DNA of 64,000 nt from Phragmites australis (GCF_958298935.1 NC_084944.1:20491679-20555678), one strand, 5' to 3'. Shown: positions 35,728-47,813, numbered from the stretch's first letter. Notes: generated from the sequence alone by a model not told the origin. A program made the numbers and translations.

Positions 35728-38700
35728 TGTCACGTCCTGAAATCCGTAATTGTGTGTTTTAATCCTAAAACATGCAATTTCAGCTTCATGTTCCAGTTTG
35801 GGTCACTGGAGCACCTCACTTTGAATCAATGAGGTGGGAGAAGGAAAACTAAGAGAAATAAAGGAGCTAGAAGCAAGTCTGGACTTTCCTCTAGTTAAAT
35901 GGGGCCCACTTGGGTGGAAAATATCTCTCTATAGGTGGGCAACAACACTCTCTCTCCCCCTAAAAAGAAACTTGCCCATACGTACTACTCACCCACTCCA
36001 CCAGATAAGGCTTTTTGAGGAAGCAAGTTGGAGTTGGCTATCTCTCACTCTCTCTCTTAGGATCCCTTTTTCCCCTTTGGATCCCTACCTCTGGGAGCAA
36101 GATCAAGGTACGTATGTGGTACTCACGTGACCACCAGCTCAAGGACTACTCGTCCATCCAATTCATTTTCAGTTTCCCCGAAGGAATTCGAGCTGGTTCT
36201 GAACTTGTTTGGTGTTCTTTGGGTGAAGCAAGGAAGCAGCAGTTTTTCCTCTCTTCTCCAAGCCATTTTCCGCCGTTTCCTCCTTCAACTGGCGGTCACC
36301 AATCTCAGCAAAGGACCTTGGGTGGGTCTGCTAGGCTCCCAGGGCAAGTATGCTCATTTTTGGTTGGATAGATCTTGAATAAGGAACTAGGGTTGCAAAG
36401 TTCTTAAAGTTCTTCAGTCTGGGAACAAATAAGGATTTATGTGGATTTAAGTTATGAATCATGTTGCTAGACGGTTGAGCAAAGTCTAGACCCTGTACAC
36501 CCTTCTAGGCATTTTTACTTTGATTTAGAGAGACTCCCAGGTTAGTTTAGCCCAGTTTTTCCCTTCGTAATAGCTGCTGTTCTGGAGCTGCACGAGGCTG
36601 ATTTTTACTGTAGCGTCCGAGTACTATTCACCCGAGCACCCTGGGTACTGTTCACCGAGCACCGAGCGCAGTTCACCCTGAGCACTCCCCGGGTACTGTT
36701 CACTGAGCACCCCGAGCACTCCAGGTACTGTTCACCGAGCGCCGAGTACTGTTCACCCGAGCGCCCGTACTGTTCACCCGAGCCCAGTACTCCGGGTACT
36801 GTTCACCCCGAGCCCCGGGGTACTGTTCACCCGAGCACCCCGGGTATTCACTCCGAGCACCCCGGGTACCGTTTACCCCGAGCACCCCCGGGTACTGTTC
36901 ACCCCGAGCACTCCGGGTACTGTTTATCCCGGTACCCGCGAGTACTGTTTATCCTGGGCACACCGAGCACGGTTTATCAGGCTTTCATGGTAGCTGGTGG
37001 CTTGTGAAATTCATAGTTAGTTCGTACGAACTCCAAACTTCATGAGACCAGTTGCGTTGGCTTCGTAGGAATATGAACTACATGTTAAAAATGTTGAAAC
37101 TCATTAAATATGTTCTGAGAATTTATTTATTGATTAAATGTGTTTCAGCTTAGTTAAAGCACAAATAGTCAATGCCATGTTCGAAAGTCGTGAGACCACT
37201 GGGAAAACTCTTATTTTGCATAGTGTGATCTGGGAAAAATATTGTCATGTATTGTGGAGCATATTTTTCTTATATGGTCGCATTTCATACATGCTCATTA
37301 CATTGCACGCGTTGCTCTCTATAGTGAACGCCGATCCGTCGATCCCGGAGGCCGTGGGCGATCGTGAGGCGTCCCACCTTTCTGATCCAGGGCAGCAAGG
37401 CAAGCATCGTTCATATTGCACCGTGTCTACTTGAAAATTTAATATGTTATCTACGCTTATGTATACATTGCATGTGTCGGGTACTGAGTTGGGTAGAACC
37501 TATGCCGATGCATTATCCCATTTCGGTCACGTGTCATGTGTTGTTCCTAGGAGCCTAGTGGTGTCACCGAGGTCTAATTTTAGTTCGCTATGCTTAGTAG
37601 TACTTAGGCTTTCCGGTAGAAGTCGACGACGGCGTCCACCGTTGTCGCGAGCCTAGGACTTATTACTTGTTCACACTTATGGTTGTGTTGATGATGAGTC
37701 GGTTTGGTGAGTGGTGAGATGAGACGAGGTGTGGGCGGTGTTAGGGGTGTCATCTGCTCACGAGGAGTCCTCAGGCAGTTCGGGGAGGGAACCCGGACAC
37801 CGTAGACCGCTTGCACCGGTTAAGCACCGATCATCGGTGTAGTCGGCTTTAGCACATACCTTACTCACCACATGCTGATATAATGGTAGGCGAGCTGATT
37901 ACCTTCGCAGACGTGGTCATGTGGGCCTCGTCATAGACGGTGTGAGTCCGGTTTGAGTCCGGGCTTTTAGCGGTATTAGTTTGCTCGGGGAGTAGTTCTA
38001 ATACCACCGTGCCGAGCTATGGTTGATCCACATGGTTGGGCCTGGTTGGGAAAGGTTGTCACGGGTACCCCCTTGTGTGCATCTTAGCGGGTGGCACAAG
38101 CCGTATGGTCCCTGTGTCGTGTGGGTCCAGGAGTATCCCCTTGCAGGGTGTATAATCAGTTCGAACTGCCGCGCTCTCGGTCATGAGCATCGCTATCGCT
38201 TATCTCCACCGAGCGACCATGTTTTGGTCGTAGAGTTTCGATGTGGGTTGTGGCATGGTTGGATTGGGGTGGTTTGGTCGGTATGTGGTTGGTGGTTTGG
38301 TGGGAATGGTTTGCTCTTATACACTTGTTGTTCATATATCTGTTCTGATTAGTTGGTTGGCAGGGTTTGAGTCGGTGGTTGGTTAAGTCAGTTGCTTACA
38401 CCTAGAGTCTAGGTTGCTTACTGCTTAATGAACTTAAACATGTCTTAATCCTTGCTACAGCTTCAAATGCATGATCCTTGGAGTCGAGAATATATATACT
38501 CATACTGTGTAAGTCTTGCTAGTACCTTCGTACTAAGGGGTGCTGCCCTTAAGTTGCTTTCAGGTTCGCAGGTTGGCGAGGAAGAGGCAGTGTTCGGCTA
38601 CTTTGTGCCTGCCGATCAGGGTGGCGGGCAGGAGTAGCACCTTCTACTCCGAACTCCGGCGCTTTTGGTATGGAGCCTAAGGGCATACGGCTCCATACTC

Positions 38701-38984
38701 TTTTGTTGTATAGGTTTTTCTTCCGCTGCATAGTTGTTGTTGTTCCTCTTTTGTTGTAAATTATGGAAGCAGTTGCATGTTTATTAATGGTAATCCAGTT
38801 TAATTATTTGCTCTCTATTAAACTGTGTTGTGATATTTGAGTTGGAAGGCATGTGTTCCGATCCTAGGCACAAAACACGTGCCGGGACTACCGGAATGGT
38901 ATTCTGGTTAATCGTCGAGGTTGTGATTATGAATAATGATCCTCCTGATGATTAATTAGAATACTATTTGGACGGTTCCTCACA
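35728..38984 (+). mobile_element. Large solo LTR (3.26 kb) nested in the Tat antisense ORF
   Basis: It begins TGTCACGTCCTGAAATCC and ends GGACGGTTCCTCACA, with the direct repeat GGCGT on both sides (35723-35727 and 38985-38989). It contains no retrotransposon protein domain. Length and ends resemble LTRs of large-LTR grass Gypsy elements, so a solo LTR is the best reading; a domain-less non-autonomous element is the alternative. It contains the minisatellite at 36610-36970. It is not an obvious homologue of the insert at 14769-17701. Confidence 0.78.
36610..36970 (+). repeat. GTACTGTTCACCCGAGCACC minisatellite
   Basis: About 15 diverged units of roughly 20-26 bp built on GGGTACTGTTCACCCCGAGCA recur through 360 bp inside the solo LTR. 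Units vary by small indels of C and G runs. The repeat creates a spurious 61-codon frame on the minus strand (36700-36885). Confidence 0.85.
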
Positions 38985-39400
38985 GGCGTCATTAGATAGC
39001 CGCTCCACCTCCTCTAATTCTTCGCGCAGCTGTTGGGCTTTGACTTTTTCAGCATTGTAGAGGGCCTGGAGCCCCGACACGTCGGCTTCAGACGCCGTTA
39101 GGTTCTGGCGAAGAACAATTAGCTCTTGTTTTACGCTTTCTTTACTCGAGTGAAGGGCGCTTACTCCTTTTTTGAGCTGTTGCGAGTGCAGAACAGCCTC
39201 CTTTGTCTACTGCACAAAATCCCTCTTCTTGGCTTTGGCTTTCTCCGCCCGCTCTTGATACAGAGCCCTTGCGCCTTCGCATTTTTTGCATGAGCCTCTG
39301 CGTGCTCTACATGGTTGCGTTGAGTGCGCAAGAGAAGCGTAACCTGTGATAGCACAACAGTATGAGAACGGGTATACGAAGGAAAGCTGAATAACGATAC

Positions 39401-41010
39401 AAAACAACTTGTGTGTTTTCTTGTTTGCTACTAACAATGCTAGAGCACACCACTTATGGTCATGAGATGGAGAAGTTGCAAGAGAGCCACACCACAGCTG
39501 TGACATCTCCTTCCACAGATTCATGTTATATCGTTTCATCCCTTCCTTCTTATGATGAATTTGGTTCTGGTAGGTACATAGATTGGGAATTAGAGATAGA
39601 CCTAATTTTTGCACGATGTCATATATGTGAAACGTGAAAGATTCGAAATGTTGCTAGTTCTTTAACCGGTTTTGCATCACTTTGGTGGATGAATTTGTGT
39701 GCATCTGACAAAGTACCTCGAACATGGAAAGATATGAAAATGCTTATGAGAGAAAAATTTGTTCCTCGATCACAAGCACCTATTGCTTTGTATCTTGTTG
39801 GAAATAATCTTTTGCAGCATGATCCACAAGGACACTCGACGCCGAGGACGACTTTTCATCAAAAAGGGGAGGGATATGAGAATGATCCAAAGAAGGAAAT
39901 GCGAAGAGCGATGAAAAATAGGAGATACTTGCTGCCCCATGCATGCTGGAAGAAGCTACAGATGATAATGCACTTATGGTAGCTGAGAAAGGGAATAAAG
40001 GTAATGAAAAATATGCTACACTTCAATAGAATGAGAATTATTTTGATGTACTAAAATGAAACACTACTCATGCTATTTTGGAGCAACATTTAGTGGACAC
40101 CAAAATTGATTTACCCTTGTCACAAGATGATTTGCTTGTTTTTCCTTGTGATAAAGAAGAGTTGTGTGATAATACTTCACTTATATCCATATCACGTCTA
40201 GTGAATGAACATGTCACTTCTATTTTGGAATCACAAACCTGTTCTGAAAGTAGACATATGCATCACATTGTTAATGAAAAGGATGAGCTCAACTGTTGTC
40301 TTCTTTCAATACTTTGGGTTATATTGAATTTGATAATTTGTGTGATCTAAGTAGTTTAGAGAAGAAACTTCTTGCATATTCTAATTTTCCATGGTTATCT
40401 AGGCATACATATCCTGTTATTGGTAGATATAATGATAGAGGAGAATATATGGTGCATAAAGTTTACATTTGATCCAGAATGAAACCTCCATTTGTTGTGC
40501 ACTTACAGGATACAATAGAGGGTGACAATAGCACTAATCATGTCATGTTGAGTTTCTCTAGTTTTGTTTTCAAGCGATAGGGTCAGTCACAAGAAGATGA
40601 GCCTTGTTGGCTGCTTCCATACACTACGCATATTGTCCCACAGGCCTCGGAAAAGAAGAACAAATATTATGCATATTCGTTCAAACTAAGGACGGTTTGC
40701 TATCAAGAAGGGGAGGATGATGCGACCATGCCGCCTCTGGATATGAACACTCATGTTGCTCACAAGGCGAGATCGTTCCTCAGTTTGAATAATGAATTTA
40801 GTGAGACTTTGTTGCTACCTAATGCTAGTAATTTCCTTGTGTTTAGAAAACATGGTGAGGACATTCAGCTCGGAGACAGCCTGACAGCACTACGTTTGGT
40901 AGGCCATAATTCCTTCGTCCAGAGTCCGATGGAGACATATAAGTACTCGATGGAAAGGTTATTTGAAGATCTTTCCAGTGAATCAGGTTCCACATACAAA
41001 TTCATCTAGG
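39401..41010 (+). pseudogene. Gypsy gag and downstream region, degraded
   Basis: Broken frames on the plus strand show a retrotransposon gag core: DWELEIDLIF (about 39580), then SLTGFASLWWMNL and PRTWKDMKMLMREKFVP at 39660-39765. Further on, frames 40078-40350 and 40728-41009 carry LSSLEKKLLAYSNFPWLSRH-type and LNNEFSETLLLPNASNFLVF blocks. I associate these with grass retrotransposon proteins of unclassified type but cannot name the family. No protease or RT follows. The fragment starts where the Tat antisense ORF stops. Confidence 0.6.
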
Positions 41011-42353
41011 AAGGCCTCCAGGTTGGTGCTCCAAGTTACTGCTGGTTCTGCCGGGTGTTGCATCACCTTTATCGGGCCATAGGCCTTGTAATCACGCTTG
41101 GGACACAGGCCAAAGTTGGTGTGTGCCCCCACCACCAATACCACACCTAAGGGGTGCCCTAGGACATCCACCCCCTTGGCTGCCTCTTCCTACATGGCTG
41201 CCGCCACTGTTCTCTTATATATAGTCATGCCTGTTGGTGACTTCTGCGCACACTTAATAAGAACCGCAAGCGAACAGTGTCATCTGTAGCTTTTCCCTTA
41301 GAATATTCCAAGGTTTATATTGAATCCACAAGGAATCAGTAATTGAGGTCCTAGAGCTTTCTAACCAACCAACAGATCATCCTATTAGCAAGAAGAGCAT
41401 GCATAGGAAGAAGCGTTAGAGCAAAGCAAAGCAAGAGCATGAGCAAAGCACAAGGCAAAGAGCCAGCCAATCCTAGCGAATCTAGATAAACTAGAGAGAG
41501 AGAGAGAGTAACCACAATATCACGTGATAGCCTAGATAGCACGTCTAGTTGAGGTTCAGTCTAATAAGAAATCTCACTCGAGACAACTTCTAGCATATTT
41601 AAACCAATGCAATCTATCATGATCCATTAGCTAAGCGCATGACCTTTCGCCCCTGGCCCTGTCATGATAACTAGGCTAGTCTGCCCATGCCTTCGCTAAG
41701 AATACAATAAAGCGAGCCTCAAACATTGCGAGGATTGGTACTATAGATCTAATCACCACGATTACATCTATAACAATATATCGTCTAACCTAGCCTTAGA
41801 CGAAGAAAGAAGCATACTTGCAATGAGTGTAAATCAAGAAGATCAAAGGTAGCTAATTCATCAAGAGGAGAGATCTTCAACAAGAAGATACAAGATCACA
41901 TCATTATATGAATACTTCACCTTTAGTACAAACCTTGATGTAGATATGAAGGGGCAGTTGAACCACATCAAGATTAGAGAAGCTTCAGGCGATTAGAGGC
42001 AATGAAGCTTCTAATCAAGCTCTAATTACCTTGGCTAATCTAATTAGACAACTAGACTAGTCTAATTTGAGGCGAATAATCCAATCAACTAGAGGCTCTA
42101 ATTACTCTCGGCACCCTGAGGTGGCTCTAATCACGGAAATTGTGATTACATTGTGAATTGGTGTGATTTTAGCCGTGCCCTACCCTTCATTATATGGGGG
42201 AGAAGGTTGGTTGAATTTGAGTCGGTTTGCAGGAACTACTGTAGCACCACCCATGGGCGCCCCTGCCAAACCATGTTAGTTTCGACTCCTTTTCGACGTG
42301 GCGCTTCCTCATTGGTTGCTTGACGTGTTCCAACTCTTTTTTCGGTTGAAAAC
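41011..42353. other. Unassigned, probably retrotransposon non-coding or LTR DNA
   Basis: No ORF with a recognisable domain. It has a TATA-type ttatatatag at about 41216-41225 (plus) and a short GA microsatellite at 41492-41508. It adjoins, on its right, the LTR-type block repeated at 57072-57506 and may be the remainder of that LTR, but the other copy does not extend this far. Confidence 0.4.
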
Positions 42354-42794
42354 CTTCTAGAAATCCGAGAATTTTAGTTTGATCGCAAGTCCATGTCGGA
42401 GTAGAATTCCATATTTTTCTGCCGACTTTTGGAAATTTCCAACATGGGAAAGCTTCTAGATGGGTGAGGGGATGTCGGTGATGAAGTTGGGCCTTGATTG
42501 GGCCTAGTGGGCCTGAGGAGGGCATCTAGGGGGAACCCATGGGCGACTGGGCCCACTTGGCCCAGTCAGCCTTGGCTTTTCTCCTGAATTTTGATCTTTT
42601 TCATGTCTTTCCCAATTTGAGTCTTTTCCTGGTATTTTGTCATCTTTTTATGAGATTTTGCAAAACACTTCAAAAACGACTGCATACTCGAAAATCATCA
42701 AGGTTAGCTGTAATAATACATAATATCATGTTGCAAATCAAGCCATAGATTGAGAGAATTAAGCACTAAAATGGTACAATAACAAGTGCCAACA
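42354..42794 (-). repeat. LTR-type block, copy 1
   Basis: Homologous along its whole length to 57072-57506. Its right end, read on the minus strand, starts TGTTGGCACTTG. It is preceded by a purine-rich GCATGGGAGAGT, as expected for a polypurine tract abutting a 3' LTR. This makes it the start of an LTR of a minus-strand retrotransposon whose 3' internal sequence lies at 42795-43586. Confidence 0.65.
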
Positions 42795-43586
42795 ACTCTC
42801 CCATGCTTAGACTTTGCTCGTCCCCGAGCAAACACTAAGATGGGTAATCCTCCCAAAATGAGATCAATGTTGCAATCATGCCAATTAACATGCTTCAACA
42901 AATAGAGGTTGTTAATGGCAGGTTTAAATGCACCGAATCTTTAGACATATGCTTATGGGGACCAAGCCAAAGAAAAATAACTACCACAAAAAATTCTAGT
43001 CACACAATAAAAGATAATCTCTCAAATCAGTCTATTCCTCAACCCGGGTTCCCAAATAATATTTTCGAAAAGAAGGTCTCTTTCATACCAAGCAAAAGTA
43101 CTCATCTTGCAAAGACTAAGGCAAACACTCAACTCTCAAGTCTCTCAAAGCCAAAGAACATGAATTTCCTACTCTACAAATATTTTAAGTGGACAGCTTT
43201 ATCTGTAGCTTGATGCGGAAAAACAAGGAAAAGCAAACATGCAATCAAAGAATATTGTCAAGTCAAGAGATAATTCTACTTGGATTTATAGGGAACTTAT
43301 CAAAAAGGCCATTGGAACAAAAATGATGTGTGAGAGAGAAAACACACGCTTTAGAACAATAGATATGTGCAAATGGCAAAGGATGATCCCGGGGCACAAA
43401 GGAAGTCCCCGTTATCGGATTGCACATGGTTGGAAAGGATAAGAGTCTCAGCCCTTGATTGCACTAACTTGAAGCTTCTAAAAAGGACATCATCTCCAAA
43501 CTATCAAGCAACGAAAACATCATCTATTCTTCCCCTTTCTCCTCTATTATCACCATTCTACATGATACAGCTAGTGAGAATGAGCG
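42795..43586 (-). other. Retrotransposon 3' internal non-coding sequence
   Basis: About 0.8 kb with no domain-bearing ORF. By position and the adjacent purine tract it is the internal region just upstream of the 3' LTR of a minus-strand element. The rest of that element is absent: CACTA sequence follows immediately. Confidence 0.45.
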
Positions 43587-43860
43587 GTGGCCGTACTTAA
43601 TAGCGAGGACACCAAGGAGCATAGGGAGGCGGCAAGGGTGCACAGGGAAGATGCGGCGGCGAATGGCGTCGGCTTCGTGAGCGGCGTCAGCTCCAGGGAC
43701 GGCGTCGGCTTTGTGGGCAGCTCCGGGGACGACGTTGGCTCCGTGGGCAGCTCCGGGGACGACGTGCAGGCTCCCAGGATGGCGACGGGCACAAGGACAG
43801 CGACGGGGAGGTGGCGTTTTGAGACAGCGGGAATCTAGGGCGTATAAGGGAGGAATGGAG
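43587..43860. other. GC-rich block with short tandem repeat, left of CACTA repeats
   Basis: It contains a roughly 24-36 bp repeat with GGCAGCTCCGGGGACGACG (43680-43765). Overlapping plus-strand frames give Gly/Ser/Asp-rich peptides without a domain. Its place next to GTGCCGG repeats mirrors the leader at 56460-56790, suggesting the 5' leader of another CACTA copy. Confidence 0.45.
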
Positions 43861-43879
43861 AGGCTATGGCTAAGTCCGT

Positions 43880-44035
43880 ATCAGTGCCGGCTGTGGTCTA
43901 CAACCGGCACAGATACTAGAATCATTGCCGGTTGTATAACCCAACTGGCGCTGTTACTTGGAGTATTTGTGCCGGTTTTAAAATTAAGCCAGCACTGATA
44001 TTTAGTCTATCAGTGCCGGTTTTTCCCTATAACCG
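43880..44035. repeat. CACTA subterminal repeats, left set
   Basis: At least five copies of TCAGTGCCGG or its complement CCGGCACTGATA occur in alternating orientation. The same motif recurs at 56815-57045, so both sets belong to one element family. Confidence 0.75.
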
Positions 44036-44040
44036 GCACT

Positions 44041-44396
44041 AATATTGTTTTTACTTTTTTTTGTCATAACATTTTGTTGTATATCTAGGCCTTAAGCTAT
44101 AATTTTTTTAAAGGAACTTATTTATTGTATATTTAGGTTTTAATTTATTGTATACTAGGAAATTTATTTTATATTAGGTTTATAATTTGTGTACTACATC
44201 TTCGTTACTTAAGGAAATGTATTTGTTTATAAAAAATTCAAGCTTTATACTTAATAGAAATTAAGGTATATTCTTAGTAAATATGAAATATATCTATAAC
44301 TATCATAAATAATACAATAGCCCCAATATCGGTCACACTTTTTACATGTTCCTGATACAAATTACAGTAAATCCTGAATTAATTATTACATCAAAG
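44041..44396. other. AT-rich CACTA 3' region
   Basis: About 355 bp of AT-rich sequence between the transposase stop and the left subterminal repeats; probably 3' UTR of the transposase gene. No second (TnpA-like) gene is present. Confidence 0.5.
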
Positions 44397-46028
44397 CTAC
44401 TTCCATTTAACGATTATAGCTTCGTTATGATCGCGGCGTATGTATGTAGGTTCCTCAGTGTCATCAATGAGAGGCAGGTCGACATTCTCTCCGAAAAGAG
44501 GCATGTCATCGAATTGATTGTAGTCTTCCTCGTCGATGACATCCTCAACACCGACAATCTTTCTTTTTCCTTGTAGAACCACATGGCGTTCCTCCTTGTT
44601 AACTGGGTCCGTGTCCTTTACATAGAGGACTTGAGTAACATCTTTGGCAAGCACAAATGGTTGTGCCTTGTATCTGACGAGTTTGAGGTTGACGGTGGTC
44701 ATACCATACTTGTCGGTATTCACTCCACCTGGGAGACTGACCCAGTGGCACCAGAACAGGGGGACCTTCAACTGTTCTCCATATTGAAGCTCCCAAATCT
44801 CCACTATGAATCCATAGTAGGTCTCCTTGTTGCCATCGCGGTCGTACGCATCAATACAGACACCGCTATTTTGGTTAATGCTCTTGTTGTCTTGTGCTCT
44901 CATATAAAATGTATAGCCGTTAATGTCGTATGCTTTGTATGTATGAATCGTAGTTGACGGCCCATTAGCCAACATTTTCAACAGTGCATCATCTGTATCT
45001 TTATCCGTCATGTGTATACGTAACCAACTGCCGAAATTATCTCTGTAAGCTCTTGCAATCCAATAGTCTGACCTTGTTGGATTTGTGGACTGTAGCATTT
45101 GCACGTGCGGATTGACATACGGGTCCACTACAGTTGCTTGTTGCAAAACTACGAAATGTGCTTGGGTGAATGAAACATAATCGTCGGAACGGACTGAATT
45201 ATGACCTAGCGTCCGTTTCCCCTTAAGCCTTCCCACATGGCAAGATACAGGCTTACCAATTGCTTTCAGATCCATGTAGTTGACGGCGAATTCAACGACC
45301 TCCTCCGTTCCCCAGCCTTGGGCCATGCAACCTTCCAGCCGACCTCGGTTACAAACATATTTCTTCAGACCTGACATGAACTTTTCGAAAGGATACATCT
45401 GATGCAGATATACGGGGCCAAGGTACTTTATCTCATGCACTATGTGAACAATGAGATGGGGCATTATGTCAACGAACGATGGAGGGAAAATACTCTCAAG
45501 CTGGCATATAGTATGGACCACATCTTCCTGCAGCTTTGTTAGTTTGCTCGGATTGATGACCTTTGAAATTGCGTTGAAAAATGAACACAACTTTATAATT
45601 GGGTCTCGGACCTTATCCGACAGAATACCTCTAATTGCAATAGCAAGCAAATGTATCATCATCATGTGACAATCATGGGACTTCATGCCAACTAACTTCA
45701 AAGTTTTCATGTTCACTAATCTCTTTACGTTTGAGGAGTAACCAGTTGGAACTTTGATTCCGTGCAAGCAACTGCACATGCTCATCTTCTCTTCCTTACT
45801 CAGGGTGTTGCAAGCCGTAGGAAGTTCGTTTGCCCCGTTGCCTAGGATTTTAGGATGCAGAATTTTCCTTAGCTTCATATCTTCCAGGTCCAACCATGCA
45901 TTGAGTGTATCTTTTGTTTTGCCAGGTATGTCCAGTAAGGTACCAATCAAGCTGTCAAACACATTCTTCTTCACATGCATGACATCGATCGCGTGTCAGA
46001 CCATCAAGTGCTTCCAATAAGGTAGGTT
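44397..46028 (-). pseudogene. CACTA tnp2 transposase, C-terminal half with DUF4218 and DUF4216
   Basis: The 527-codon open frame (45980-44397) is the longest in the window. It starts with the tnp2 block HVKKNVFDSLIGTLLDIPGK and GMKSHDCHMMMIHLL. It then has the DUF4218 region (MPHLIVHIVHEIKYLG through YPFEKFMSGLKKYV and a block with CMAQGWGTEEVVEF, about residues 185-245). The DUF4216 region follows (YYGFIVEIWELQYGEQLKVPLF, about residues 390-420), with an acidic tail. The upstream 45 bp are in another frame, so the true frame joins through a shift near 45980-46030. This is the intact version of what copy 1 has lost. Confidence 0.88.
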
Positions 46029-47685
46029 CTAAAAAATTGATCTCTTCTTAAACATAGGAGTGAGTTTTCCAGCTGGGAATTTTTTACTACCTTTCCCCTT
46101 TCCAAGGACAACTCTAAGATTCTTTACCATCTTATATACATCCTCCCCAGTGTGAAGCTTCGAAGTGTGACAAGTTTCCATTGTCTCGTCAAAAGCTCTT
46201 TTATTCCTACGGTACGGGTGATCCGAGTGCAAAAACCTATGGTGATCCATGTTAGACCATTTTCTTACAATTCTTCAGCCATAGCCCCTCTGTTTCATCC
46301 AAGCACCAAGCACATCCATTGTAGCCTTTTAAAGTCTTTCCCGATAGGATAGCAAGAGCAGGCCAATCCTAAATCATTACAAACAACATTGCGCATAGGT
46401 TGAAATGCTCGCGTTTGTATTCATCCCAAACCCGTACGCCATCTATCCATAGTACAAGGAGATCATCAAGCAATGGTTGGAGATACACATCGATATCGTT
46501 GCTAGGCTGATTCGGACCACTGATCATCAAAGGCATCATAAGGAATGTCCGCTTCATACATAGCCAAGATGGAAGGTTGAAGATACAGAGAGTCACGGGC
46601 CAAGTGCTATGACTATTGCTCATGTTGCCGTAAGGATTCATCCCATCCGTACTCAACCTGAATCTTATATTCCTTACTTCAGCTTTGAATTCCTTGTATT
46701 TTGTATCGAAGTTCCTCTATTGCATTCCATCAGCAGGGTGTCTAAGCATTCTGTCTTTCTTGTGCCCTTCGGCGTGCCATCGCATCAACTCGGCATTCAT
46801 TTTGTTGGCAAATAATCGCTTCAGATGGGAGATTATAGGGAAATACCAAACCATTTTAGCGGGGGGTCTTTTATCCTTACTCTTCTCCCCTATGTCATCG
46901 CTATCGATATTGTCAACGTTGCGCTTGTACTGTGATGCACCGTAAACGCGACACGCTTCCAAGTCTGTATCCCCGTTGTGAAACAACATGCAGTCATTTC
47001 GACATGCATGTATTTTCTCTACTTCCAACCCCAACAGACAGATAAGCTGCTTGGCGTGGTATGTGTTTTTAGGCAACTCTTTGCCCTCTTGAAGCAAGTC
47101 CCTCATGAATTGTAACAACTCATTGAAGCCCTTATCAGACCAACCATTGCTAGACTTCATTTGCAGCAATGTAAGCACAACATGCAACTTGTTGTGCTCT
47201 TCCTTACAGCCCGGGAACACCGGTGTTTTAATGTCCTCCATCATGTGCTGGAACTTTTCATGTTGCCTATCACTGGTGAAGTCTCCCTCCGCATTGCGCA
47301 ACATTTTGTGTCGGTCATCATCATTGTTGCCGACAAAAGTATCTTCAAACGTCGACATATCGATGTCTTCGTCAGCTGTCATATTGTTGCCTCTGTCTTC
47401 CTCAACTGCGGGCTGCTCTTCATGCACAACCTCCTCATGTTCACCGTGCATGGTCTAGCAGATATAGCTTGGCTTGAAACCCCTATGAAGCAAGTGTGCA
47501 CGGATCTGCTCTAGCTTGAGAACTGCTTCTCATTCTTGCAATCAACGCACAGACAACATATATAGTGATCATCACTCCTGTCTTTTGGCTTTCTGTATAC
47601 CGCGGTAGCCCTTAAAAAAAGCATCCACGCCATGAAAGAACTCTTGGTCGCGACAGTCAGACTTGTACATCCATGTCCGGTCCAT
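46029..47685 (-). pseudogene. CACTA tnp2 transposase, N-terminal half
   Basis: It begins at ATG 47685 (MDRTWMYKSD), the transposase-associated domain start. A frame change near 47590 leads to a Cys-containing zinc-binding stretch (CCLCVDC type). Frames 47451-46717, 46656-46369 and 46250-46029 follow with acidic linker, KMVWYFPIISHLKRLF, STDGMNPYGN, LMISGPNQPSNDIDVYL and a Lys-rich block. A TAG at about 46714-46716 replaces the Trp codon of HPADGMQW seen in copy 1. Several shifts occur in 46250-46370. Together with 44397-46028 this is one full-length tnp2-type transposase gene, now broken. Confidence 0.85.
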
Positions 47686-47786
47686 CTGCAAATTTATGAT
47701 TATCATTACGTTTTAGCAATCAATAAAAATCCAATGAATGATAACCATGCAATATTTCAAAATGCAAATCTAATTTATTGAATTAC
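47686..47786 (-). other. Intron 1 of CACTA transposase
   Basis: On the minus strand it begins GTAATT after ..GCGAG and ends ..TTTGCAG before ATGGACCGG. The 101 bp intron separates a 40-codon exon 1 and exon 2 and keeps phase 0. This is a prediction from splice consensus and frame only. Confidence 0.65.
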
Positions 47787-47813
47787 CTCGCATCTTGATT
47801 GTTCCATGATAGA

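Larger units (their letters stand above)
26633..39400 (+). mobile_element. Tat-lineage Gypsy retrotransposon, 5' LTR to antisense ORF
   Basis: The order on the plus strand is LTR (26633-27275), primer-binding site, gag, protease, RT, RNase H, second RNase H, integrase, a tandem-repeat array (33.5-34.2 kb), then an ORF on the opposite strand. A second RNase H between the first RNase H and integrase, and an antisense ORF after pol, are recognised features of the plant Tat lineage (Grande, RIRE2, Cinful types). No 3' LTR is visible: the element stops at about 39400, where other gag sequence begins. A 3.26 kb solo LTR is nested in the antisense ORF. Every domain has stops or shifts. Confidence 0.85.
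34636..39400 (-). pseudogene. Tat antisense ORF (coiled-coil protein), split by a solo LTR
   Basis: This ORF runs opposite to gag-pol. On the minus strand the right-hand part (about 39350-38985) gives a heptad-rich Glu/Lys/Gln/Leu segment, with blocks such as ALYQERAEKAKAKKRDF, EADVSGLQALYNAEK and QLREELEEVERLSND. The left-hand part, 35727-35132 and 34851-34636, gives KAIEASEAISKTFEKIGAS, then AVIKAAKATTRSF and EHGDFAPSHILVELKPEAED. The two parts join in phase if the insert 35728-38984 and one GGCGT copy are ignored. Antisense ORFs here are known in Tat elements; their function is unknown. A few stops (for example within the FVQ-TKEAV junction) show decay. Confidence 0.6.

Noticed and set aside
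44583..44957. 124-codon plus-strand ORF
   Set aside because: Shadow of the transposase on the opposite strand.
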